Part shown: piece by piece, positions 23,457-35,091 of the stretch
Layout: every line of letters begins with the position of its first letter
Numbering within the stretch: the stretch's first letter is position 1
NCBI RefSeq assembly: GCF_051014445.1
Contig: NC_135141.1
Location: 11,346,001-11,410,000, forward strand
Length of the DNA stretch: 64,000 bases
Source: Colletes latitarsis
Taxonomy: Eukaryota; Arthropoda; Insecta; Hymenoptera; Colletidae
Reading direction: 5' to 3'
Made by a program: the position numbers and the translations under genes
Notes under the pieces: model-generated
What the model saw: only the letters and a program-made list of their open reading frames with translations
Database searches by the model: none
Told to the model about the DNA's origin: nothing

Positions 23457-26400
23457 TGTACCACATTGCTACGTGATACAAACCAGAAATACGCCAGGAT
23501 CTGTCTAACAGGTATGCGAAAAAAGCGAATGTATGAGCCAGATGAGGGCAAATCCCAGACATAAGCCAGACCTAACCGGTGTTATACTCTAAAATATTGA
23601 TCCAATCCAAGTTTAATTGACTGTTTCAGTGTCGTATCTCTTTAGTACCTGATCCAAACCAGAAAAACCCCAGGATCTGGTCAACAGGTATGCGAAAGAT
23701 GCGAAAGTATGAGCCAGATGAGGGCAAATCCCAGACAGAAACGAGTGCCAACAGGTGTTTTCCTCTAAAATATTATCCGAATCCAGGTTTCATTGACTGT
23801 TTCAGTGTGGTACGACATTACTGCGTGATCCAAACCAGAAGAAAACCCTGGATCTGGCCAACAGGTATGCGAAAGAAGCGAATGTATGAGCCAGATGAGG
23901 GCAAATCCAAGACAAAACCCTGTCCTAACCTGTGTTATCCTCTAAAATATAGATCGAAACCAGGTTTAGTTGACAGTTTCAGTGTGGTACCACATTACTA
24001 CATGATCCAAACCAGAAAACCCCAGGATCTGGCCAACGGGTATGCGAAGGATGCGACAGTATGAGCCAGATGAGGGCAAATCCCAGACATAACCCAGACC
24101 TAACCGGTGCTATCCTCTAAAATATAAATCGAAACCAGGTTTAATTTTCTGTTTCAGTGTGGTACAACATTTACTACGTGATCCAAACTAGAAAAAGCCC
24201 AGGATCGGGCCAACAAGTATGCGAAAAATGCGAAATTGTGAGCCAGATAAGGGCAAATCCCAGACATAACCAAGACCTAACCGGTGTTATCCTCTAGAAT
24301 ATAGATCGAAACCAGGTTTAATTGTCTGTTTCAGTGTGGTACGACATTACTGCGTCATCCAAACCAGAAGAAAACCCAGGATCTGGCCAACAAGTATGCG
24401 ATTAATGCGAAGGTATGATCCAGATGATTGCAAATACCAGACCTAACACAAACCTAACCGTTGTTATCCTCTAAAATATTGTTCAAATCCAGGTTGAATT
24501 GACTGTTTCAGTGTGGTACCACATCACTACGTGATCCAAACCAGTAAAACCCTAGGATCTGGCCAACAGGTATGCGAAAAATGCGACAGTATGAGCCAGA
24601 TGAGGGCAAATCCCAGACATAACCCAGACCTAACCGGTGCTATCCTCCAAAATATAATTCGAAACCAGGTTTAATTTTCTGTTTCAGTGTGGTACAACAT
24701 TTACTACGTGATCCAAACTAGAAAAAGCCCAGGATCGGGCCAACAAGTATGCGATTAATGCGAAAGTATGATCCAGATGATTGCAAATACCAGACCTAAC
24801 ACAAACCTAACCGTTGTTATCCTCTAAAATATTGTTCGAATCCAGGTTGAATTGACTGTTTCAGTGTGGTACCACATCACTACGTGATCCAAACCAGTAA
24901 AACCCTAGGATCTGGCCAACAGGTATGCGAAAGATGCGAAAGTATGAGCCTGTTGAGGGCAAATCCCAGACATAAGCCAGACCTAACCGGTGCCATCCTC
25001 TAAAATATAAATCGAACCTAGGTTTAATTTTCTGTTTCAGTGTAGAACAACATTTACTACGTGATCCAAACTAGAATAAGCCCAGGATCGGGCCAACAAG
25101 TATGCGAAAAATGCGAAGTTGTGAGCTAGATAAGGGCAAATCCCAGACATAACCCAGACCTAAGCGGTGTTATCCTCTAAAATATAGATCGAATCCAGGC
25201 TTAATGGTCTGTTTCAGTGTGGTACCACATTTCTACGTGATACAAACCGGAAATAACCCAGGATCTGGCTAACAAGTATGCGAAAAAAGCGAATGTATGA
25301 GCCAGATGAGGGCAAATCCCAGACATAACCCTGACCTAACCGGTGTTATCCTCTAAAATATAAATCGAAACCAGGTTTAGTTGACTGTTTCAGCGTGGTA
25401 CCACATTACTACGTGATCCAGACCAGAAAAAACCCTGGATCTGGCCAACAGGTATGCGAAAAATGCGAAAGTATGAGCCAGATGAGGGCAAATCCCAGAC
25501 AAAACCCAGACCTAAGCGGTGTTATCCTCTAAAATATAGATCGAAACCAGGTTTAGTTGACAGTTTCGGTGTGGTACCACATTACTACATGATCCAAACC
25601 AGAAAACCCCAGGATCTGGCCAACGGGTATGCGAAGGATGCGACAGTATGAGCCAGATGAGGGCAAATCCCAGACATAACCCTGACCTAACCGGTGTTAT
25701 CCTCTAAAATGTAGTTCGAAACCGGGTTTAATTGACTGTTTCAGTGTGGTACCACATTACTGCCTGATCCAAACCAGTGGAAAACCCAGGATCTGGCGAA
25801 CAAGTTTGCGATAAATGCGAAAGTATGAGCCAGATAAGGGCAAATGCCTGACATAACCCGGACCCAACCGGTGTTATCCTCTAAAATATACATCGAAACC
25901 AGGTTTAATTGACTGTTTCGGGGTTATCCAGACCAGAAAAAGCCCAGGATCTGGCCAACAGGTATGCGAAAGAAGCGAATGTATGAGCCAGATGAGGGCA
26001 AATCCAAGACATAACCCAGACCTAACCGGTGTTATCCTCTAAAATATACATCGAAACCAGGTTTAATTGACTGTTTCTGTGTGGTACGACATTACTGTGT
26101 GATCCAAACCAGAAGAAAACCCAGGATCTGGCCAACAGGTATGCGAAAGAAGCGAATGTATGAGCCAGATGAGGGCAAATCCAAGACAAAACCCAGACCT
26201 AAGCGGTGTTATCATCTAAAATATAGATCGAATCCAGGTTTAATGGACTGTTTCAGTGTGGTACCACATTTCTACATGATACAAACCGGAAATATCCCAG
26301 GATCTGGCTAAGAAGTATGCGAAAAAAGCGAATGTATGAGCCAGATGAGGGCAAATCCCAGACATAACCCTGACCTAACCGGTGTTATCCTCTAAAATAT

Positions 26401-26575
26401 AAATCGAAACCAGGTTTAATTGACTGTTTCAGTGTGGTACCACATTTCTACGTGATACAAACCGGAAATAACCCAGGATCTGGCTAAGAAGTATGCGAAA
26501 AAAGCGAATGTATGAGCCAGATGAGGGCAAATCCCAGACATAACCCTGACCTAACCGGTGTTATCCTCTAAAATA
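23457..26575 (+). repeat. Second copy of the window start (matches 1-3119, offset 23,456)
   Basis: Landmarks at 234, 1998 and 2625 recur at 23690, 25454 and 26081. Differences are sparse (for example GGCTTAATGG near 25199 against GGTTTAATGG near 1743). The collinear match is interrupted at about 26576, where the sequence repeats 25537 onward instead of continuing like 3120. This is the strongest evidence for a super-repeat longer than 23 kb. Confidence 0.93.
25537..26575 (+). repeat. 1,039-bp tandem duplication, copy 1 (6 monomers)
   Basis: This segment repeats immediately as 26576-27614. It contains five long monomers and one short one (TTTCGGGGTTATCC near 25918). It corresponds to 2081-3119, which is not duplicated at the left end of the window, so the duplication is private to this second super-repeat copy. 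Confidence 0.9.
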
Positions 26576-27614
26576 TAGATCGAAACCAGGTTTAGTTGAC
26601 AGTTTCGGTGTGGTACCACATTACTACATGATCCAAACCAGAAAACCCCAGGATCTGGCCAACGGGTATGCGAAGGATGCGACAGTATGAGCCAGATGAG
26701 GGCAAATCCCAGACATAACCCTGACCTAACCGGTGTTATCCTCTAAAATGTAGTTCGAAACCAGGTTTAATTGACTGTTTCAGTGTGGTACCACATTACT
26801 GCCTGATCCAAACCAGTGGAAAACCCAGGATCTGGCGAACAAGTTTGCGATAAATGCGAAAGTATGAGCCAGATAAGGGCAAATGCCTGACATAACCCGG
26901 ACCCAACCGGTGTTATCCTCTAAAATATACATCGAAACCAGGTTTAATTGACTGTTTCGGGGTTATCCAGACCAGAAAAAGCCCAGGATCTGGCCAACAG
27001 GTATGCGAAAGAAGCGAATGTATGAGCCAGATGAGGGCAAATCCAAGACATAACCCAGACCTAACCGGTGTTATCCTCTAAAATATACATCGAAACCAGG
27101 TTTAATTGACTGTTTCTGTGTGGTACGACATTACTGTGTGATCCAAACCAGAAGAAAACCCAGGATCTGGCCAACAGGTATGCGAAAGAAGCGAATGTAT
27201 GACCCAGATGAGGGCAAATCCAAGACAAAACCCAGACCTAAGCGGTGTTATCATCTAAAATATAGATCGAATCCAGGTTTAATGGACTGTTTCAGTGTGG
27301 TACCACATTTCTACATGATACAAACCGGAAATATCCCAGGATCTGGCTAAGAAGTATGCGAAAAAAGCGAATGTATGAGCCAGATGAGGGCAAATCCCAG
27401 ACATAACCCTGACCTAACCGGTGTTATCCTCTAAAATATAAATCGAAACCAGGTTTAATTGACTGTTTCAGTGTGGTACCACATTTCTACGTGATACAAA
27501 CCGGAAATAACCCAGGATCTGGCTAAGAAGTATGCGAAAAAAGCGAATGTATGAGCCAGATGAGGGCAAATCCCAGACATAACCCTGACCTAACCGGTGT
27601 TATCCTCTAAAATA
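26576..27614 (+). repeat. 1,039-bp tandem duplication, copy 2
   Basis: Aligned to copy 1, I see only about two differences: AACCGGGTTT near 25722 is AACCAGGTTT here, and TGTATGAGCC near 26158 is TGTATGACCC near 27197. After 27614 the sequence resumes collinearity with 3120, now at offset 24,495 (23,456 plus 1,039). Confidence 0.9.
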
Positions 27615-30600
27615 TAAATCGAAACCAGGTTTAATTGACTGTTTCAGTGTGGTACCACATTACTACGTGATCCAGACCAGAAAAAACCCTGGATCTGGCC
27701 AACAGGTATGCGAAAAATGCGAAAGTATGAGCCAGATGAGGGCAAATACCAGACATAGCCCGGACCCAACCGGTGTTATCCTCTACAATATAGATCGAAA
27801 CCAGGTTTAATTGACAGTTTCAATGTGGTACCACATTACTACGTGATCCAAACCAGAAAAGCCCAGGATCTGGACAACAGGTATGCGATAAATGCGATAG
27901 TATGAGCCAGATAAGGGCAAATGCCTGACATAACCCGGACCCAACCGGTGTTATCCTCTAAAATATACATCGAAACCAGGTTTAATTGACTGTTTCGGGG
28001 TTATCCAGACCAGAAAAAGCCCAGGATCTGGCCAACAGGTATGCGAAAGATCCGGTAGTATGAGCCAGATGATGGCAAATCCCAGACATAACCCTGACCT
28101 AACCGGTGTTTTCCTCTAAAATATTACCCGAACCCAGGTTTCATTGACTGTTTCAGTGTGGTAGCACATTACTACGTCATCCAAACCAGAAAAAACCCGG
28201 GATCTGGCCAACCGGTATGCGAATGATGAGAAAGTATGAGCCAGATGAGGGCAAATCCCAGACATAACCCAGACCCAACCGGTGTTATCCTCTAAAATAT
28301 ACATCGAAACCAGTTTTAATTGAATGTTTCAGTGTTGTACCACATTGCTACGTGATACAAACCAGGAATAAGCCAGGATCTGTCTAACAGGTATGCGAGA
28401 AAAGCGAATGTATGAACCAGATGGGGGCAAATCCCAGACTTAACCCTGATCTAACCGGTGTTATCCTCTAAAATATAAATCGAAACCGGTTTAATTGACA
28501 GTTTCAGTGTGGTTCCACATTACTACGTGATCCAACCCAGAAAACCCCAGGATCTGGCCAACAGGTATGCGAAAGATGCGGTAGTATGTGCCAGATGATG
28601 GCAAATCCCAGACATAACCCTGGCCTAACCGGTGTTATCCTCTAAAATATAAATCGAAAACAGGTTGAATTGACTGTTTCAGTGTGATACCACATTACTG
28701 CGTGATCCAAACCAGAAATAGCCCAGGATCTGGCCAACAGGTATGCGAATGATTCGAAGGTATGAGTCAGATGAGGGTAAATCCCAGACATAACCCAGAC
28801 CTAACCGGTGTTATCCTCTAAAATATACATCGAAACCAGGTTTAATTGACTGTTTCTGTGTGGTACGACATTACTGTGTGATCCAAACCAGAAGAAAACC
28901 CAGGATCTGGCCAACAAGTATGCGATAATTGCGAAGGTATGAGCCAGATAATTGCAAATACCAGACCTATCACAAACCTAACCGGTGTTATCCTCTATGA
29001 TATACATCGAAACCAGGTTTAATTGACTGGTTCAGTGTGGTATCACATTAGTACGTGATCCAAACCGTGAAAAATCCCAGGATCTGGTCAACAGGTATGC
29101 GAAAGATGCGAAAGTATGAGCCAGATGAGGGCAAATCCCAGACAGAAACGAGTGCCAACAGGTGTTATCCTCTAAAATATACATCGAAACCAGGTTTAGT
29201 TGACTGTTTCAGGGTTATCCAAACCAGAAAAAGCCCAGGATCTGGCCAACAGGTATGCGAAAGATGCGAAAGTATGAGCCAAATGAGGACAAATCCCAGA
29301 CATAACCCAAGCCTAAGCGGTGTTATCCTCTAAAATATAGATCGAATACAGGTTTAGTGGACTGTTTCAGTGTGGTACCACATTACTGCGTGACCCAAAC
29401 CAGAAATAGCCCAGGATCTGGCCAACAGGTATGCGAAAAAAGCGAATGTATGAGCCAGATGAGGGCAAATCCCAGCCATAACCCAGACCTAACCGGTGTT
29501 ATCCTCTAAAATATAGATCGAAACCAGGTTTAATTGACAGTTTCAGTGTGGTACCTCATTACTACGTGACCCAAACCAGAAAACCCCAGGATCTGGCCAA
29601 CAGGTATGCGAAAGATGCGACAGTATGGGACAGATGAGGGCAAATCCCAGAAACAAACCAGACCTAACCGGTGTTATTCTCTAAAATATAGATCGAGTCC
29701 TGGTTTAGTGGACTGTTTCAGTGTGGTACCACATTCCTACGTGATACAAACCAGAAATAAGCCAGGATCTGGCTAACAAGTATGCGAAAGATGGGATAGT
29801 ATAAGCCTGATGAGGGCAAATCCCAGACATAACCCTGACTTAACCGGTGTTATCCTCTAAAAAATACATCGAAACCAGGTTTAATTGACTGTTTCTGAGA
29901 GGTACGACATTACTACGTGATCCAAACCAGAGGAAAACCCAAGATCTGGCGAACAAGTTTGCGATAAATGGGAAAGTATGAGCCAGATGAGGGCAAATCC
30001 CAGACATAAGCCAGACCTAACCTGTGTTATCCTCTAAAATATTGATCTAATCCAAGTTTAATTGACAATTTCAGTGTGATACCACATTACTACGTGATCC
30101 AAACCAGAAAATCCCAGGATCTGGCCAACAGGTATGCGAAAGATGCGACAGTATGAGTCAGATGAGGGCAAATCCCAGACACAAACCAGACCTAACCGGT
30201 GTTATCCGCTAAAATATAGATCGAAACCAGGTTTAATTGACTGTTGCAGTGTTGTATCACATTACTACATGATCCATACCAGAAAAAGCCCAGTATCTGG
30301 CCAACAGGTATGCGAAAGATGCGAAAGTATGAGCCAGATGAGGGCAAATCCCGGACAAAACCCAGACCTAACCGGTGTTATTCTCTAAAATATAGATCGA
30401 GTTCTGGTTTAATGGACTGTTTCAGTGTGGTACCACGTTCCTACGTTATACAAACCAGAAAAAGCCCAGGATCTGGCCAACAGATATGCGAATGATGCGA
30501 TAGTATGAGCCAGATGAGGGCAAATCCCAGACATAACCCAGACCCAACCGGTATTATCCTCTAAAATATACATCGAAACCAGATTTAATTGACTGTTTCA

Positions 30601-32489
30601 GGGTTATCCAAACCAGAAAAAGCCCAGGATCTGGCCAACAGATATGCGAATGATGCGATAGTATGAGCCAGATGAGGGCAAACCCCAGACATAAGCCAGA
30701 CCTAACCGGTGTTATCCTCTAAAATATTGATCCAATCCAAGTTTAATTGACTGTTTCAGTGTGGTACGACATTACTGCGTGATCCAAACCAGAAGAAAAC
30801 CCTGGATCTGGCCAACAGGTATGCGAAAGAAGCGAATGTATGAGCCAGATGAGGGCTAATCCAAGACAAAACCCAGTCCTAACCCGTGTTATCCTCTAAA
30901 ATATAGATCGAAACCAGGTTTAGTTGACAGTTTCAGTGTGGTACCACATTACTACATGATCCAAACCAGAAAACCCCAGGATCTGGCCAACGGGTATGCG
31001 AAGGATGCGACAGTATGAGCCAGATGAGGGCAAATCCCAGACATAACCCAGACCTAACCGGTGCTATCCTCTAAAATATAAATCGAAACCAGGTTTAATT
31101 TTCTGTTTCAGTGTGGTACAACATTTACTACGTGATCCAAACTAGAAAAAGCCCAGGATCGGGCCAACATGTATGCGAAAAATGCGAAATTGTGAGCCAG
31201 ATAAGGGCAAATCCCAGACATAACCAAGACCTAACCGGTGTTATCCTCTAGAATATAGATCGAAACCAGGTTTAATTGACTGTTTCAGTGTGGTACGACA
31301 TTACTGCGTCATCCAAACCAGGAGAAAACCCAGGATCTGGCCAACAAGTATGCGATTAATGCGAAGGTATGATCCAGATTATTGCAAATACCAGACCTAA
31401 CACAAACCTAACCGTTGTTATCCTCTAAAATATTGTTCAAATCCAGGTTGAATTGACTGTTTCAGTGTGGTACCACATCACTACGTGATCCAGACCAGTA
31501 AAACCCTAGGATCTGGCCAACAGGTATGCGAAAGATGCGAAAGTATGAGCCAGATGAGGGCAAATCCCAGACATAAGCCACACCTAACCGGTGCTATCCT
31601 GTAAAATATAAATCGAACCTAGGTTTAATTTTTTGTTTCAGTGTGGTACAACATTTACTACGTGATCCAAACTAGAATAAGCCCAGGATCGGGCCAACAA
31701 GTATGCGAAAAATGCGAAGTTGTCAGCTAGATAAGGGCAAATCCCAGACATAACCCAGACCTAAGCGGTGTTATCCTCTAAAATATAGATCGAATCCAGG
31801 TTTAATGGACTGTTTCAGTGTGGTACCACATTTCTACGTGATACAAACCGGAAATAACCCATGATCTGGCTAACAAGTATGCGAAAAAAGCGAATGTATG
31901 AGCCAGATGAGGGCAAATCGCAGACATAACCCTGACCTAACCGGTGTTATCCTCTAAAATATAAATCGAAACCAGGTTTAATTGACTGTTTCAGTGTGGT
32001 ACCACATTACTACGTGATCCAGACCAGAAAAAACCCTGGATCTGGCCAACAGGTATGCGAAAAATGCGAAAGTATGAGCCAGATGGGGGCAAATCCCAGA
32101 CTTAACCCTGATCTAACCGGTGTTATCCTCTAAAATATAAATCGAAACCGGTTTAATTGACAGTTTCAGGGTGGTTCCACATTACTACGTGATCCAACCC
32201 AGAAAACCCCAGGATCTGGCCAACAGGTATGCGAAAGATGCGGTAGCATGTGCCAGATGATGGCAAATCCCAGACATAACCCTGGCCTAACCGGTGTTAT
32301 CCTCTGAAATATAAATCGAAAACAGGCTGAATTGACTGTTTCAGGGTGGTACCACATTACTGCGTGATCCAAACCAGAAATAGCCCAGCATCTGGCCAAC
32401 AGGTATGCGAATGATTGGAAGGTATGAGTCAGATGAGGGCAAATCCCAGACATAACCCAGACCTAACCGGTGTTATCCTCTAAAATATA
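27615..32489 (+). repeat. Continuation of super-repeat copy (matches 3120-7994, offset 24,495)
   Basis: Landmarks at 3621, 4560, 5639 and 7671 recur at 28116, 29055, 30134 and 32166. Seen differences include CTATGATATAC near 28996 against CTAAGATATAC, GGTATTATCC near 30550 against GGTGTTATCC, and GGGCTAATCC near 30854 against GGGCAAATCC. The match stops around 32489, where CAGTGTGGTACCACA is replaced by CTGTGTGGTACGACATTACTGTG. Confidence 0.92.
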
Positions 32490-33129
32490 CATCGAAACCA
32501 GGTTTAATTGACTGTTTCTGTGTGGTACGACATTACTGTGTGATCCAAACCAGAAGAAAACCCAGGATCTGGCCAACAAGTATGCGATAATTGCGAAGGT
32601 ATGAGCCAGATAATTGCAAATACCAGACCTATCACAAACCTAACCGGTGTTATCCTCGAAGATATACATCGAAACCAGGTTTTATTGACTGGTTCAGTGT
32701 GGTATGACATTAGTACGTGATCCAAACCAGAAAAATCCCAGGATCTGGTCAACAGGTAAGCGAAAGATGCGAAAGTATGAGCCAGATGAGGGCAAATCCC
32801 AGACAGAAACGAGTGCCAACAGGTGCTATCCTCTAAAATATACATCGAAACCAGGTTTAGTTGACTGTTTCAGGGTTATCCAAACCAGAAAAAGCCCAGG
32901 ATCTGGCCAACAGGTATGCGAAAGATGCGAAAGTATGAGCCAGATGAGGGCAAATCCCAGACATAACCCTGACCTAACCGGTGTTATCCTCTAAAATATA
33001 AATCGAAACCAGGTTTAATGGACTGTTTCAGTGTGGTACCACATTACTGCGTGACCCAAACCAGAAATAGCCCAGGATCTGGCCAACAGGTATGCGAAAA
33101 AAGCGAATGTATGAGCCAGATGAGGGCAA
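32490..33129 (+). repeat. Junction segment resembling 28828-29470 type sequence
   Basis: Immediately after the super-repeat match ends, the sequence follows the order found at 28828 onward (offset about 3,662) but with more substitutions, such as CCTCGAAGATATAC near 32656, GGTTTTATTGAC near 32679 and AACAGGTAAGCG near 32753. The last variant opens a longer chance reading frame on each strand here. It then passes into the region of 1,232-bp duplications. Confidence 0.75.
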
Positions 33130-33859
33130 ATCCCAGCCATAACCCAGACCTAACCGGTGTTATCCTCTAAAATATAGATCGAAACCAGGTTTAATTGACA
33201 GTTTCAGTGTGGTACCTCATTACTACGTGATCCAAACCAGAAAACCCCAGGATCTGGCCAACAGGTATGCGAAAGATGCGATAGTATGAGCCAGATGATG
33301 GCAAATCCCAGACATAACCCTGACCTAACCGGTTTTATCCTGTAAAATATAAATCGAATACAGGTTTAGTGGACTGTTTCAGTGTGGTACCACATTACTG
33401 CGTGACCCAAACCAGAAATAGCCCAGGATCTGGCCAACAGGTATGCGAAAAAAGCGAATGTATGAGCCAGATGAGGGCAAATCCCAGCCATAACCCTGAC
33501 CTAACCGGTTTTATCCTCTAAAATATAAATCGAAACCAGGTTTAATTGACAGTTTCAGTGTGGTACCTCATTACTACGTGATCCAAACCAGAAAACCCCA
33601 GGATCTGGCTAACAAGTATGCGAAAGATGGGATAGTATAAGCCTGATGAGGGCAAATCCCAGACATAACCCTGACCTAACCGGTGTTATCCTCTAAAATA
33701 TACATCGAAACCAGGTTTAATTGACTGTTTCTGAGAGGTACGACATTACTACGTGATCCAAACCAGAGGAAAACCCAAGATCTGGCGAACAAGTTTGCGA
33801 TAAATGGGAAAGTATGAGCCAGATGAGGGCAAATCCCAGACATAAGCCAGACCTAACCG
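33130..33859 (+). repeat. About 730-bp block repeated at 34362-35091 (offset 1,232), copy 1
   Basis: Diagnostic features are GGTTTTATCCTGTAAAATATAAATCGAATACAGG near 33331 (again near 34563) and GATGGGATAGTATAAGCC near 33626 (again near 34858). The offset of 1,232 bp equals seven 176-bp monomers. Copy 1 ends near 33859, where the sequence switches to the block described next. Confidence 0.85.
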
Positions 33860-34361
33860 GTGCTATCCTGTAAAATATAAATCGAACCTAGGTTTAATTT
33901 TTTGTTTCAGTGTGGTACAACATTTACTACGTGATCCAAACTAGAATAAGCCCAGGATCGGGCCAACAAGTATGCGAAAAATGCGAAGTTGTCAGCTAGA
34001 TAAGGGCAAATCCCAGACATAACCCAGACCTAAGCGGTGTTATCCTCTAAAATATAGATCGAATCCAGGTTTAATGGACTGTTTCAGTGTGGTACCACAT
34101 TTCTACGTGATACAAACCGGAAATAACCCATGATCTGGCTAACAAGTATGCGAAAAAAGCGAATGTATGAGCCAGATGAGGGCAAATCCCAGACATAACC
34201 CTGACCTAACCGGTGTTATCCTCTAAAATATAAATCGAAACCAGGTTTAATTGACTGTTTCAGTGTGGTACCACATTACTACGTGATCCAAACAAGAAAA
34301 AACCCTGGATCTGGCCAACAGGTATGCGAAAAATGCGACAGTATGAGCCAGATGAGGGCAA
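33860..34361 (+). repeat. Block copied from 31591-type sequence, lying between the 730-bp blocks
   Basis: GTGCTATCCTGTAAAATATAAATCGAACC at 33860 matches 31591 at offset 2,269 and stays collinear for several hundred bases, through the GAAGTTGTCAGCTAG subtype tract. Relatives of this segment also occur at 7102, 13699, 18907 and 39083. It therefore looks like a templated insertion or exchange product rather than new sequence. Confidence 0.8.
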
Positions 34362-35091
34362 ATCCCAGACATAACCCAGACCTAACCGGTGTTATCCTCT
34401 AAAATATAGATCGAAACCAGGTTTAATTGACAGTTTCAGTGTGGTACCTCATTACTACATGATCCAAACCAGAAAACCCCAGGATCTGGCCAACAGGTAT
34501 GCGAAAGATGCGATAGTATGAGCCAGATGATGGCAAATCCCAGACATAACCCTGACCTAACCGGTTTTATCCTGTAAAATATAAATCGAATACAGGTTTA
34601 GTGGACTGTTTCAGTGTGGTACCACATTACTGCGTGACCCAAACCAGAAATAGCCCAGGATCTGGCCAACAGGTATGCGAAAAAAGCGAATGTATGAGCC
34701 AGATGAGGGCAAATCCCAGCCATAACCCTGACCTAACCGGTTTTATCCTCTAAAATATAAATCGAAACCAGGTTTAATTGACAGTTTCAGTGTGGTACCT
34801 CATTACTACGTGATCCAAACCAGAAAACCCCAGGATCTGGCTAACAAGTATGCGAAAGATGGGATAGTATAAGCCTGATGAGGGCAAATCCCAGACATAA
34901 CCCTGACCTAACCGGTGTTATCCTCTAAAATATACATCGAAACCAGGTTTAATTGACTGTTTCTGAGAGGTACGACATTACTACGTGATCCAAACCAGAG
35001 GAAAACCCAAGATCTGGCGAACAAGTTTGCGATAAATGGGAAAGTATGAGCCAGATGAGGGCAAATCCCATACATAAGCCAGACCTAACCT
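34362..35091 (+). repeat. About 730-bp block, copy 2
   Basis: Matches 33130-33859 with few differences (TACATGATCC near 34457 against TACGTGATCC near 33225). It ends near 35092, where ACCGGTGCTATCCTG is replaced by ACCTGTGTTATCCTC. Confidence 0.85.

Noticed and set aside
32504..32845. 113-codon open frame on the minus strand (MYILEDSTCWH...)
   Set aside because: It is the reverse strand of two satellite monomers, extended by local substitutions. Shorter forms of the same peptide occur throughout. The hydrophobic look comes from the base composition of that strand, not from a recognisable protein.
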